Below, one piece after another: positions 16,831-25,012 of a DNA stretch of 64,000 nucleotides. This DNA is from Pseudoclavibacter triregionum. Its GTDB lineage: Bacteria; Actinomycetota; Actinomycetes; Actinomycetales; Microbacteriaceae. Location: NCBI GenBank assembly GCA_910822395.1, contig OU365335.1, positions 434,001 to 498,000 of the forward strand, in the 5' to 3' direction. The notes below the pieces were generated by a model. The model did not search any database, was not told the DNA's origin, and was given only the letters and a program-made list of their open reading frames with translations. The number at the start of each line of letters is the position of its first letter. The stretch's first letter is position 1. The translations under genes were made by a program, and so were the position numbers.

Positions 16831-18192
16831 ATGACCGCACCCACGAGTCCCCGCGCCGGTGACGCCGGCCCCACCGCGGCCGAGGCCGCCGAGCACGCGA
16901 AGTCGCTCGAGCTCACCGAGCAGGAGGCGAACAAGGTCGCGATCGGCGCCCTCGTCGGCACCGCCATGGAGTGGTACGACTTCTTCCTCTTCACGGCCGC
17001 CGCCGCGCTCGTCTTCAACGTCCAGTACTTCCACACGCAGGACCCCGTCGCCGCCGCGCTCGCCTCCTTCGCGACCTTCGGCGTCGGCCTCGTCGCCCGC
17101 CCCATCGGCGGCATCATCTTCGGCGCGATGGGCGACCGCATCGGCCGCCGCCGCACGCTCATGATCACGATCATCGGCATCGGCATCGTGACCGGCCTCA
17201 TCGGCCTCCTCCCGAACTACGAGGCCTTCGGCATCGCCGCGCCGATCCTCCTCGTGCTCCTGCGCATCGCCCAGGGCCTCTTCGTCGGCGGCGAGTGGTC
17301 GGGCGCCATGACCATCGTCGTCGAGCACGCGCCGCTCGCGAAGCGCGCCCGCTACGCCGCGCTCCCCCAGATCGGCTCGCCCATCGGCACGATCCTCTCC
17401 TCGGGCGGCTTCTTCCTCATGAGCCTCCTCGTCACGAAGGACTCCTTCGACGCCTGGGGATGGCGCATCCCCTTCCTCATCGCCTTCCCGCTCCTCTTCC
17501 TCGCGGTCTGGCTGCGCTCGCGCCTGGAGGAGTCGCCGGTCTTCACCGAGCTGCTCGAGTCGAACGAGCTCGAGAAGGCGCCCGTGCTCACGGTGCTCCG
17601 CCACAACTTCATCCACATCATCGTCGGCATGATGGCGGCCTTCCTCGGCGTCGGCGGCTTCTACCTCGTCACCGGCTTCGTGACCTGGTACGGCGCGACC
17701 TACCTCGGCTACGACAAGCCGACGCTCCTCATGGGCTCGATCGTGGCGGCGGTCGTCGAGATCCCCGTCCTCATCATCGCGGGGCGCATCGCCGAGAAGG
17801 TCGGAGCGAGCAAGGTCATCATCTGGGGCGCCGTGCTCTCGGCGCTGCTCGCCTGGCCCTGCTTCCTCATGATCGAGTCGAAGGTGCCGGCGCTGCTCAT
17901 CCTCGGCATGACGATCGCGGTCGCGACGCTGTCGACGCCGTACGCGGCCTCGGGCACGGCCCTCACCGGCCTCTTCCCGGCGCAGCGCCGGTACACGGGC
18001 GTCGGCTTCGCGCAGAACTTCGCGGGCATGCTCTCGGGCTTCGTGCCGCTCATGGCGACGGCGCTCGTCGGCTCGGCCGCGAACGCCTGGTGGCCGGCCG
18101 CGCTCATGCTCATCGTCATCTCGGTGCTCACCGCGCTCGCGGGCCTGTTCATCCCGCGCCTCTCGGTGGACCTGCCCGGCTTCAAGCACTAG
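16831..18192 (+). CDS. MHS-family (metabolite:H+ symporter) MFS transporter
   Basis: 453 residues with about 12 hydrophobic segments. It carries the MHS signatures AMEWYDFFLF near the first helix, RPIGGIIFGAMGDRIGRRRTL (the MFS loop 2-3 motif) and GLFVGGEWSGA. Relatives move dicarboxylates, shikimate, proline/betaine or alpha-ketoglutarate with protons. The substrate cannot be told from sequence, though a dicarboxylate would fit the nearby CoA-transferase/acyl-CoA dehydrogenase pair. The start has GAGGAC upstream. The 189-bp gap to map (divergent) must hold its promoter, but I see no clear boxes. Confidence 0.9.
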   Translation: MTAPTSPRAGDAGPTAAEAAEHAKSLELTEQEANKVAIGALVGTAMEWYDFFLFTAAAALVFNVQYFHTQDPVAAALASFATFGVGLVARPIGGIIFGAMGDRIGRRRTLMITIIGIGIVTGLIGLLPNYEAFGIAAPILLVLLRIAQGLFVGGEWSGAMTIVVEHAPLAKRARYAALPQIGSPIGTILSSGGFFLMSLLVTKDSFDAWGWRIPFLIAFPLLFLAVWLRSRLEESPVFTELLESNELEKAPVLTVLRHNFIHIIVGMMAAFLGVGGFYLVTGFVTWYGATYLGYDKPTLLMGSIVAAVVEIPVLIIAGRIAEKVGASKVIIWGAVLSALLAWPCFLMIESKVPALLILGMTIAVATLSTPYAASGTALTGLFPAQRRYTGVGFAQNFAGMLSGFVPLMATALVGSAANAWWPAALMLIVISVLTALAGLFIPRLSVDLPGFKH

Positions 18193-18282
18193 CCGCCCCC
18201 GCCCGATGCCCCCGCGCCGACCGGCCGGGGGCATCGGCGTCGGCGCGCCGAGCGCGCCGTGACCCAGCCCTTCGCCGTCCCG

Positions 18283-18306
18283 CCCGTCCCGCCCGTCCCG
18301 CCCGAA
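18283..18306 (+). repeat. Short CCCGCCCGT-type tandem repeat before the amidohydrolase
   Basis: Three consecutive 9-bp units of the CCCGCCCGT type lie immediately upstream of the AAAGGA ribosome site of the amidohydrolase gene. If GTG 18259 were used, they would encode a VPPVPP run. Confidence 0.7.
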
Positions 18307-18315
18307 AGGACCCTC

Positions 18316-19992
18316 ATGCGCCTCGACCTCCTCGTCCGCAACGCCGTGATCGTCACGATGGACCCGGATCGCCCTCGCGCGAGCTCGCTCGGCGTCTGGC
18401 GCGGCCGCGTCGTCGGGCTCGACGAGGAGCTCGAAGGCCTCGAGGCCGAGCGCGTCCTCGACGCCGGCGGACGCGCGATCGTCCCCGGCTTCGTCGACGC
18501 CCACTGCCACACCACGTGGTGGGGCCTCGGGCTCGCGGCCGTCGACCTCTCGGGCGTGCGGTCGATGGAGGAGCTCTACGCGGCGCTCGCCGCCGAGGCG
18601 GAGCGGCTGCGGGACGAGCAGCGCCCCGACGAGCGGCCTGCCTGGATCCACGCCACCGGCTACAACCACAAGCACACCGGCGGCGAGCTGCCCGACATCG
18701 ACCGCCTCGACGAGGTCGCCGACGGCCACCCCGTGTACCTCCGCCACACCTCCGGCCACCGCTCCTTCGCGAACCGGGCGGCGCTCGCGCTCGCGGGCGC
18801 GCTCGACGCCTCGTTCCCCGATCCCGAGGGCGGCGAGATCGTCCGCGACGAGCGGGGCGAGCCGACCGGGATCGTCGACGAGAGCGCCCAGGAGGTCATC
18901 CAGGCGCTCCTGCTGCCCTACTCGGCCGAGGACATCGCCGACGCGCTCGACCGGGCGACGCGGCGCTACGCCGCGTGGGGCATCACGAGCTTCGCGGAGG
19001 CGGGCGTCGGCGGCGGCTGGATCGGGCACTCCCCCGCCGAGCTCGCGGCGTATCGGCTCGCGGCCGGGAGCGGCCGGCTCCACGCGCGCGCGACGCTCAT
19101 GCCCGTGCTCGACGCGCTGCGGCCGATCTCGGCGAACGCGGCCGACTTCGCGGGCGAGGGCGCGTCGCTCGGCCTCGACCTCGGGCTCGCGAGCGGCTTC
19201 GGCGACGAGCGCGTGCGGATCGGCCACGTGAAGGTCTTCACCGACGGCTCGCTCCTCGGCGCGACCGCCGCCGTGACGGAGGACTTCTGCGGGCACCCGC
19301 ACAACCGCGGCTACCTCCTCGGCACGCCGGAGGAGTACCGCGAGCGCGTGCTCGCCGCCTACCGGGCCGGCTGGAGCCTCGCCCTCCACGCCATCGGCGA
19401 CCGCGCCGTCGACCTCGCGATCGAGCTCATCGCCGAGGCGCAGGAGCGCTACGGCCGCCGAGACGTCCCGAACCGCATCGAGCACTGCGGCATCGCGCGC
19501 CCCGAGCACCTGCCGCGCCTCGCCGAGCTCGGGATCGCCGTGACCCCGCAGGCCTCCTTCATCGGCCCCCTCGGCTCGCAGTTCATGGCGAAGCTCGGGC
19601 CGGAGCGCTCGCCGTGGCTCTACCGGGCGCGCTCCTTCCTCGACGCGGGCGTGCTCGTGGCCGGCTCGAGCGATCTGCCGGTGGCGGATGCGGACGTGCT
19701 GCGGGCCATGCGATCCCTCGTCGACCGCGTCACCGACGAGGGCGAGGTCTTCGGCTCGCGCGAGGAGGAGGTCACGCCCGAGCAGGCGCTGCGGATGTAC
19801 ACCGTGGATGCGGCCCGCGCGTGCGGCGTCGAGGGCGATCGGGGCATGCTCGCGCCGGGGAGGCTCGCCGACTTCGTCGTGCTCTCGCACGACCCCCTGT
19901 CCCGGGATGGCCTCATCGCGGCGCGCGTGGAGGCGACCTACCTCGGCGGGGAGGCGACCTTCGCGGCCGACGAGTCGGGGCTCGAGGCCTGA
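18316..19992 (+). CDS. YtcJ-like amidohydrolase
   Basis: 558 residues from ATG 18316, chosen because GAAAGGA sits 5 nt upstream and family homology (LDLLVRNAVIVTMDP) begins at once. An in-frame GTG at 18259 would add 19 Pro/Val-rich residues. Metal-dependent hydrolase superfamily: HxH in VDAHCHTTW, ALHAIGDRAVD, NRIEHCGI, PQASFIGPL and SSDLPVADADVLRAM, with C-terminal urease-like strands (LAPGRLADFVVLS). Related proteins act on N-substituted formamides, imides or similar amides; the substrate is unknown. It is in the same direction as the MHS transporter, 123 bp apart, and probably in one transcript. Confidence 0.88.
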   Translation: MRLDLLVRNAVIVTMDPDRPRASSLGVWRGRVVGLDEELEGLEAERVLDAGGRAIVPGFVDAHCHTTWWGLGLAAVDLSGVRSMEELYAALAAEAERLRDEQRPDERPAWIHATGYNHKHTGGELPDIDRLDEVADGHPVYLRHTSGHRSFANRAALALAGALDASFPDPEGGEIVRDERGEPTGIVDESAQEVIQALLLPYSAEDIADALDRATRRYAAWGITSFAEAGVGGGWIGHSPAELAAYRLAAGSGRLHARATLMPVLDALRPISANAADFAGEGASLGLDLGLASGFGDERVRIGHVKVFTDGSLLGATAAVTEDFCGHPHNRGYLLGTPEEYRERVLAAYRAGWSLALHAIGDRAVDLAIELIAEAQERYGRRDVPNRIEHCGIARPEHLPRLAELGIAVTPQASFIGPLGSQFMAKLGPERSPWLYRARSFLDAGVLVAGSSDLPVADADVLRAMRSLVDRVTDEGEVFGSREEEVTPEQALRMYTVDAARACGVEGDRGMLAPGRLADFVVLSHDPLSRDGLIAARVEATYLGGEATFAADESGLEA

Positions 19993-20008
19993 GGCCGCCG
20001 GGGACGAC

Positions 20009-20034
20009 GGGCGGATTCCCCAGCTGATCCGCCC
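20009..20034 (+). terminator. Terminator after the amidohydrolase
   Basis: 8-bp stem GGGCGGAT/ATCCGCCC with a 10-nt loop, followed by TTCTTC, 17 bp after the stop codon. It is a good intrinsic-type terminator. Confidence 0.75.
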
Positions 20035-20089
20035 TTCTTCGTCACGCGTCTGGGGCGGATAACCCTCGCCGGACGGGCAGCGCTCGCCC

Positions 20090-20118
20090 TTGCACTCCCT
20101 CCCCGCGCCCGCTACGGT
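20090..20118 (+). promoter_or_regulatory. Promoter of the APC permease gene
   Basis: TTGCAC (20090-20095), 17-bp spacer, TACGGT (20113-20118). It lies 56 bp upstream of the permease ATG, which has a GGAGGGGG ribosome site. Confidence 0.6.
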
Positions 20119-20174
20119 CCTTCCTCAATGCACCGACCGCGGTCAATGGAGACCGCACGCGGAGGGGGATTCCG

Positions 20175-20491
20175 ATGACGGAGAGCCGCACGAGGCCGGC
20201 GACGACGCGGGCCCAGGCGAGGAACTCGACCACGACCACCACGACGGCGCCGGAGGGCGGCCGCTTCAAGCGCGAGCTCGGGCGATGGGACGTCATCGCC
20301 GTCGGCGTCGGCGCGATGATCGGCTTCGGATGGGTCGTCCTCACGGGCGACTGGATCGGCTCGGCCGGCACCGCCGGCGCCGCCCTCGCGATGCTCGCGG
20401 GCGGCGCGATGATGGCCGTCGTCGCGCTCGTCTACTCCGAGCTCGTGGCCGCCATGCCGAAGGCCGGCGGCGAGCACAACTACATCATGCG
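20175..20491 (+). pseudogene. APC-family amino acid permease, 5' fragment (split by transposon)
   Basis: The first ~106 codons of an amino acid-polyamine-organocation permease: a polar Thr-rich N-terminus, then GRWDVIAVGVGAMIGFGWVV (TM1 with the substrate-binding GAMIGFG loop) and TM2, up to AGGEHNYIMR. The transposon enters after ATCATGCG. Rejoining 20175-20491 with 28640-29864 gives one uninterrupted 513-codon frame, the usual length for this family. In its present state the fragment would read a few residues into the IS and end. It is therefore a recent disruption rather than a decayed gene. Confidence 0.92.
20484..20491 (+). repeat. Target-site duplication, left (ATCATGCG)
   Basis: An 8-bp sequence next to the outer end of the left ISL3 arm, repeated at 28632-28639 beyond the right arm. 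Eight bp is the usual target duplication of the ISL3 family. It shows that the whole 8,140-bp unit inserted in one event. Confidence 0.93.
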
Positions 20492-21979
20492 GGCTCTTCG
20501 GACTTCAGGTGGGGGTGGTGGGGTCGAGGCCGCCGACGACCAGGAGCATTCTGAGTCGGTAGTTGTCGTAGTTGGTGAAGCCGCGGGCGACGCGTCGGGC
20601 CAGCTCGATGAGTCCGTTCACGGCCTCGGTGCCGCCGTTGGATGACCGCTCGGTGGTCCAGTAGGCCAGGAACGCATCGCGCCACTGGGTGAGGGTGCGA
20701 CCGAGTCAGGGATCTCGGGGATCGGGCAGGACGGGAACGAGTCGAGGACGTGCTCGGCGATCGTGCGTCCGGCGGCGAGGTCAGCGTGCTGGTAGGCGGC
20801 GCGGAGTTGCTGCGCGGCCTGCCAGGCGACTTCGACCTCGACGTGTTCTTCTCTGACCGCGAACGCGGCGGCGAGTCGCTGGGTCTGCCGGTCGGTGAGG
20901 TGCTCCCTCCCGGCGCGCAGGATGTTGCGGATCCCGTAGAGCGGGTCGCCCTTGCGCCCGCGATGCTGGAGAGTGTTCTGCTGAACACGGCGGCGGACCT
21001 CGTCCACGGCCTGCGTGCCGAGCTTGACGACGTGGAACGCGTCCATCACCGCGGTGGCGTCGTCGAGCTCGTCATCGAGGGCCTTCTTGTATCCGGCGAA
21101 CGGGTCCAGCGTCGCGATCTGCACCTGATTTCGGAACGCTCCGCCACGCTGTTGCAGCCAGTCTGCGTAGGCCTTCGCCGACCGTCCCGGCACGAGATCC
21201 AGGAGCCTGGCTCGCACGCGCCCGCTCGCATCGCGGGTCAGATCGACCATGCCGGTCAGTTCCTTCGGGCCGCGTCCGCCGTCTTCGACGGGCCGGGTGG
21301 AGACATGATGCCAGAGGTGCTCGTCGACCCCGAGCGTCGTGACTCCTTGGAAACGGGACTCATCGGCCGCGCGACGCTCCAGCACCGGCTTGACGTGCCG
21401 CCACACCGTCTTCCACGACACCCCGAGTTGGCGGGCGATGCCCTGCACCGAGGCGTTCTCCCGCCGCATCTGCCCGACCGCCCACGAGATGGCCCGTGCC
21501 GTGAGCTGCGCCCTCGGGGCGGCGACCGCCGCGTCCTGCTCGGTGAACGACTTCTGCTCGCACATGGCGTCGGCGCACCGGAACCGGCGCTTGCGCCACC
21601 GGATACATACCGGGCTCGCCCCCATCGGCGCGTCGACCAACGTGAGCTGCTTGCGCCCTCTCGACTCGGCCACCTGCCCACACCTCGGACACCCGGCAGG
21701 GCCCGGCGGCGACTCGACGTCTATGACGAGCGCACCCTCGTCCGCCGCTCCACAGCGGTGACGCGAAGCCCACCAAGGCCGACGAGCACGTCGCAACGAT
21801 CACAGTAGACAGCAGAAGATGGGCACGCTGCCGCGCACCCCGTAGGGTCGGACACGGGTCGAGGACTCCCGAAGAACGGTTGGCTTGGTCGCTACCGATC
21901 CTCGGGGCCTCGACCCGCCCCACACCATCACGACACGAACCGGCGCGTCGCCCAAACCCCACCTGAAGTCAGAAGAGCC
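20492..21979 (-). mobile_element. Left ISL3-family insertion sequence, full length
   Basis: 1,488 bp between inverted repeats starting GGCTCTTC on each side (right end ...AAGTCAGAAGAGCC). It encodes an ISL3 transposase on the minus strand. Its right end has cut into an alpha/beta-hydrolase gene that belongs to the cargo. Confidence 0.9.
20505..21796 (-). pseudogene. ISL3 transposase, frameshifted
   Basis: The central frame shows the zinc-finger part (CPRCGQVAESRGRKQL, FRCADAMCEQKSF), the HTH around GIARQLGVSWKTVWRHV, and the ISL3 catalytic blocks GVDEHLWHH, TLDPFAGYKKALDD and VMDAFHVVKLG. After CPIPEI (about 20712) the frame is lost. The conserved ending (LGRTLTQWRDAFLAYW, TEAVNGLIELARRVARGF, YDNYRLRMLL) continues in another frame to a stop at 20505-20507. 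A second shift near 21745 seems to separate the N-terminal CDVLVGLGGLRV from the main frame. Two independent shifts argue for inactivation rather than programmed frameshifting, unless they are sequence errors. Confidence 0.8.
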
Positions 21980-21981
21980 GT

Positions 21982-22668
21982 CAATGGGGCCACGGAGCGC
22001 GCCTAGCGATCCTGCTGCACGGGATGATGGGGTCATCGGGCAGTTGGAATCGCGTCGGTCCGGTGCTCGCGGCTCGAGGCTATCGCGTCCTGGCGTTCGA
22101 CCTGCCGGGCCACGGCCGATCCCCTCGGGACCCCCACCTCACTATTGACGGCGCAGTCGCCGCCGTGATCGAGACGTCTCGCCACCATTCAGCAGTGGCG
22201 CCGACGTTGGCCATCGGCCATTCGTACGGGGGAACGATTCTCGCAGCCGCCCTTGAACAGCTCCGGCCCGAGAACGCGGTGATCGTGGATGCCCCGACCT
22301 CGGCTCGTGGCGGCCGCGACCGCGACGAGGCACACGCCGGCTACGCGCAAGAGGCGAGAGTGCGCACGTTTGACTGGCTGCGGGCCACCCGCCCCTACTA
22401 CAGCGAGGCCGACGCCCGCACTGAGGCCGAAGCCGCTGCACTCTTTGACCCAGCGACTGCGGCCGCCGTCTCTGCGGCCGCCGGTGGCTCCTGGCCCTTG
22501 CCCGCTGGGGCCGTCGTCATCCGCCCGGAGCCTAGTCTGTACGTTCCCGACGAGACCGTCGCCAGCCTTGAACGCTCAGGTGTCGTGGTCCGAGGAATTG
22601 CCGGTGCGGCACACACCATCTGGTACAGCCACTTCAACGAGTTTATCGCTGAACTCCCCTTGATCTGA
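21982..22668 (+). pseudogene. Alpha/beta hydrolase, 5' end removed by the ISL3 element
   Basis: The frame is open from the IS boundary and reads RLAILLHGMMGSSGSW (strand plus oxyanion-hole HG), then VLAFDLPGHGRS, the nucleophile elbow GHSYGG, and a late GAAHTIWYSHF with the catalytic His. The protein is therefore a nearly complete alpha/beta hydrolase. The start codon and the first ~10-20 residues are missing, because the IS right end lies immediately upstream. Translation from ATG 22024 would drop the HG motif. Substrate unknown. The stretch after it, 22669-22878, carries no gene I can support. Confidence 0.75.
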
Positions 22669-22878
22669 CTGCATTCGAACCAGTTACCCTCGCCCGGGTT
22701 CAGACTGTGCCCGGTCGAGGATCCCTACGGAACGTCGGCGCTCCGGACCACTCATCAGGCGCCGGAGTACCTGGGTTCGTCAGCGTGCTGCACCGCCAGC
22801 TTGACAGCGCCACGGTGTATTTGCCTGAGGAGGCCGTCGGGTGGTGGTCGCGGCCGTGGCCGGCGACGTCCGTCGTCG

Positions 22879-24213
22879 TCACGCGGGCAGGCCGAGCCGG
22901 TCCCGCAACGTCCCGGCCGTCGGCGTCGTCGGCAGCCGGCCGCGCCGGCGTAGCTCCGGGCTGACGCCGTCGACGAAGTCCTCGACCGAGGATGGGTACA
23001 GGGCCGGCATGATGGCGAACCCGTCCGCCGCACACGAGTCCACCAGGTCGCAGAGGTAATCGGCGACGGTGGCGGGTGAGCCGGTGGGCTGTGGCTTGAG
23101 CTGGCTCATCGCCTGCCGGAACGCGAGCCCCCGGACCGTCAGGTCCTCGGCCCGGGACGCCCGGATGAGCATCTCCTCGAAGCCGTCGCTGCCCGTCGCG
23201 CCCCGGTGCGCCTCGATCAGGGCGACGGCGTCCCCGTCCGGGTCCACCGTGGCCGGGTCGGCGTGGAGGAGCCGGGCGAGGATGGTCAGGACCTCGGTCT
23301 CGTCGAGGAAGGACTCCAGCTCCGCGAGCCGGTTGCGCGCGCCGTCGTCCGTGGCGGCGACGACCGGCTGGACGGCGGGCAGGACGAGCATCGCGTCCGG
23401 GTCACGGCCCGCCGCGCGCGCCCGCTCGCGCAGGTCGGCGCGGAGGGACCGCATCGTGTCGGGGCTGTCGGCGACGACGAAGACCAGCTCGGCCCAGCGC
23501 GCGGCGAAGGTCCGGCCGCGCTCGGAGGCGCCGGCCTGCATGAGGACCGGTCGGCCCTGCGGGCTGCGGGGCAGGGTGATGGGTCCCCGGCTGAGCTGAC
23601 GGCCGCCCCGGTCGGGCACGCGCGAGACGAGGTCGGGGTCGGCGAAGACGCGGGCGTCGCCGTCGAGCCGGAGCGCGTCCGGCGACCAGGTCGCCCACAG
23701 GTCGAGGACGGTGCGGACGACGTCGTCGGCGTGGTCGTAGCGCTCGGCCTTGCCCGGGATCGCCGCCATCCCCATGTTCCGCGCCTCGGCGTCGGTGGTG
23801 GAGGTGACGATGTTCCAGGCCGTGCGGCCGCCGGAGAGGTGGTCGAGGCTGAGCATGGTCCGCGCGATGGCGTAGGGCGGGAGGAAGGTCGTCGACATGG
23901 TCGCGCCGATCCCCAGGTGGGAGGTGGAGGCGGCGACGACGGAGGCGACCACGACCGGGTCGAGGTAGATCGTCCCCTTGCCGCCGGTGCGGACCGTGGT
24001 GGCGTAGCTGCCGGTGCCGTCCTCGGGGATCGCCAGCGCGTCGGGCATGAACATCATGGCGAAGCCGCCGCGCTCGAGGGTGCGGCCGAGGTCGGCGTAG
24101 AAGCGCGCGTCGAACCAGTCGGTACGCGCCAGCGGATGACGCCAGTTCTCGGAGTACTGGCTCGTCGGCGGGTTGACCATCGCGACGAGCGGGATCTCAC
24201 GCGAAGAGCGCAC
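22879..24213 (-). CDS. LLM-class flavin-dependent monooxygenase (NtaA/SnaA/DszA type)
   Basis: 444 residues from GTG 24213, chosen for the TGGAGGG ribosome site and because IPLVAMVNPP, the first barrel strand, needs an upstream start; ATG 24180 is the alternative. TIM-barrel flavin monooxygenase: ENWRHPLAR, GGFAMMFMPD, DHLSGGRTAWNIVTS with the FMN-binding Asn, and RPVLMQAGASERGRTFAARWAELVF. The family uses FMNH2 from a separate reductase to oxidise compounds such as nitrilotriacetate or sulfones. It overlaps the end of the ecfT gene by 17 bp and so belongs to the TPP-riboswitch-controlled operon. I infer a role with thiamine, HMP or a related heterocycle, but no substrate can be named. Confidence 0.85.
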   Translation of the reverse strand: MRSSREIPLVAMVNPPTSQYSENWRHPLARTDWFDARFYADLGRTLERGGFAMMFMPDALAIPEDGTGSYATTVRTGGKGTIYLDPVVVASVVAASTSHLGIGATMSTTFLPPYAIARTMLSLDHLSGGRTAWNIVTSTTDAEARNMGMAAIPGKAERYDHADDVVRTVLDLWATWSPDALRLDGDARVFADPDLVSRVPDRGGRQLSRGPITLPRSPQGRPVLMQAGASERGRTFAARWAELVFVVADSPDTMRSLRADLRERARAAGRDPDAMLVLPAVQPVVAATDDGARNRLAELESFLDETEVLTILARLLHADPATVDPDGDAVALIEAHRGATGSDGFEEMLIRASRAEDLTVRGLAFRQAMSQLKPQPTGSPATVADYLCDLVDSCAADGFAIMPALYPSSVEDFVDGVSPELRRRGRLPTTPTAGTLRDRLGLPA

Positions 24214-25012
24214 CGGGGCCCTCCAGGTGACCGAGCCACGCACTGGCCGAGACCACCAGGGCGACGACGGCGCTCACGCCGGCGAACATGAGCCAGTCGG
24301 CCGCGGTGACCCGGACCGGCCGCCAGGTGGTGCGCGGGGTCAGGCCCAGGCCCCGGGACTCGAGCGCCTGCGCCATGCGCTCGCCCTTGCGGACCGAGAC
24401 CACCAGCAGGGTGAAGATCACCCCGGCGAGGTGGTGGGGTCCGCGCGGCGCAACCGCGCCGTCGGTCGCGTCGCGGCGCATCGGGGCGCGGACCGTATGG
24501 GCTGCCCGGATCGTCGCCCACTCGCGCGGCATCTCCTGCAGCATGCGGTAGCCGGCGAGCACGGCGTAGGTGATCCGCGGGCCGAGGCGGGCGTTCTGGT
24601 GGAGGCTGGTCATCAGGGCGACGCCGTCGGTGGAGAGCAGGAAGCCGATGGCGAGGATGCCGATGAGCAGCGTCCGGGCGGCGAGCGCCCCGCCGATCTC
24701 GAGGCCCTCGACCGTCACGCGCAGCGGACCGCCCTGCCACAGCACCTCCCCGGGGCGGGCCAGGGTGTTGACGATCAGCACGCCGAGCGCGAAGAGCACG
24801 AACGGCACGTGCGCGAGCGCCAGGGTGCGGGCCGGGGCGCGCACTGTGGCGGCGACGCCGACCAGCGCGAGCAGGTAGAGGACGGCGGGCGTCACCGGGT
24901 CCAGCAGGAACACGGCGACGACCGAGATCGCGAGGAGCAGCGCCAGCTTCACGGTGGGGTTGCGGCGGGCGAGGGGCGAGTCGGCGACCGCCGGCGCGGT
25001 CAGGGTGCTCAT
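24197..25012 (-). CDS. ykoC: ECF transporter T component (YkoC-like, thiamine/HMP uptake)
   Basis: Transmembrane energy-coupling subunit, 271 residues with about five to six hydrophobic segments. The C-terminal coupling motif ALESRGLG, which docks to the ATPases, is present. ATG 25012 overlaps the stop of the ATPase gene (ATGA), so it is translationally coupled. The preceding stretch contains a large inverted repeat. The gene order ykoF-E-D-C matches the B. subtilis HMP/thiamine transporter. Confidence 0.9.
   Translation of the reverse strand: MSTLTAPAVADSPLARRNPTVKLALLLAISVVAVFLLDPVTPAVLYLLALVGVAATVRAPARTLALAHVPFVLFALGVLIVNTLARPGEVLWQGGPLRVTVEGLEIGGALAARTLLIGILAIGFLLSTDGVALMTSLHQNARLGPRITYAVLAGYRMLQEMPREWATIRAAHTVRAPMRRDATDGAVAPRGPHHLAGVIFTLLVVSVRKGERMAQALESRGLGLTPRTTWRPVRVTAADWLMFAGVSAVVALVVSASAWLGHLEGPGALFA

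Noticed and set aside
16651-19890. Minus-strand frame of 1079 codons over the MFS and amidohydrolase genes
   Set aside because: Shadow frame. Both plus-strand genes have full family signatures; the antisense translation is His/Arg/Glu/Asp repeats without structure.
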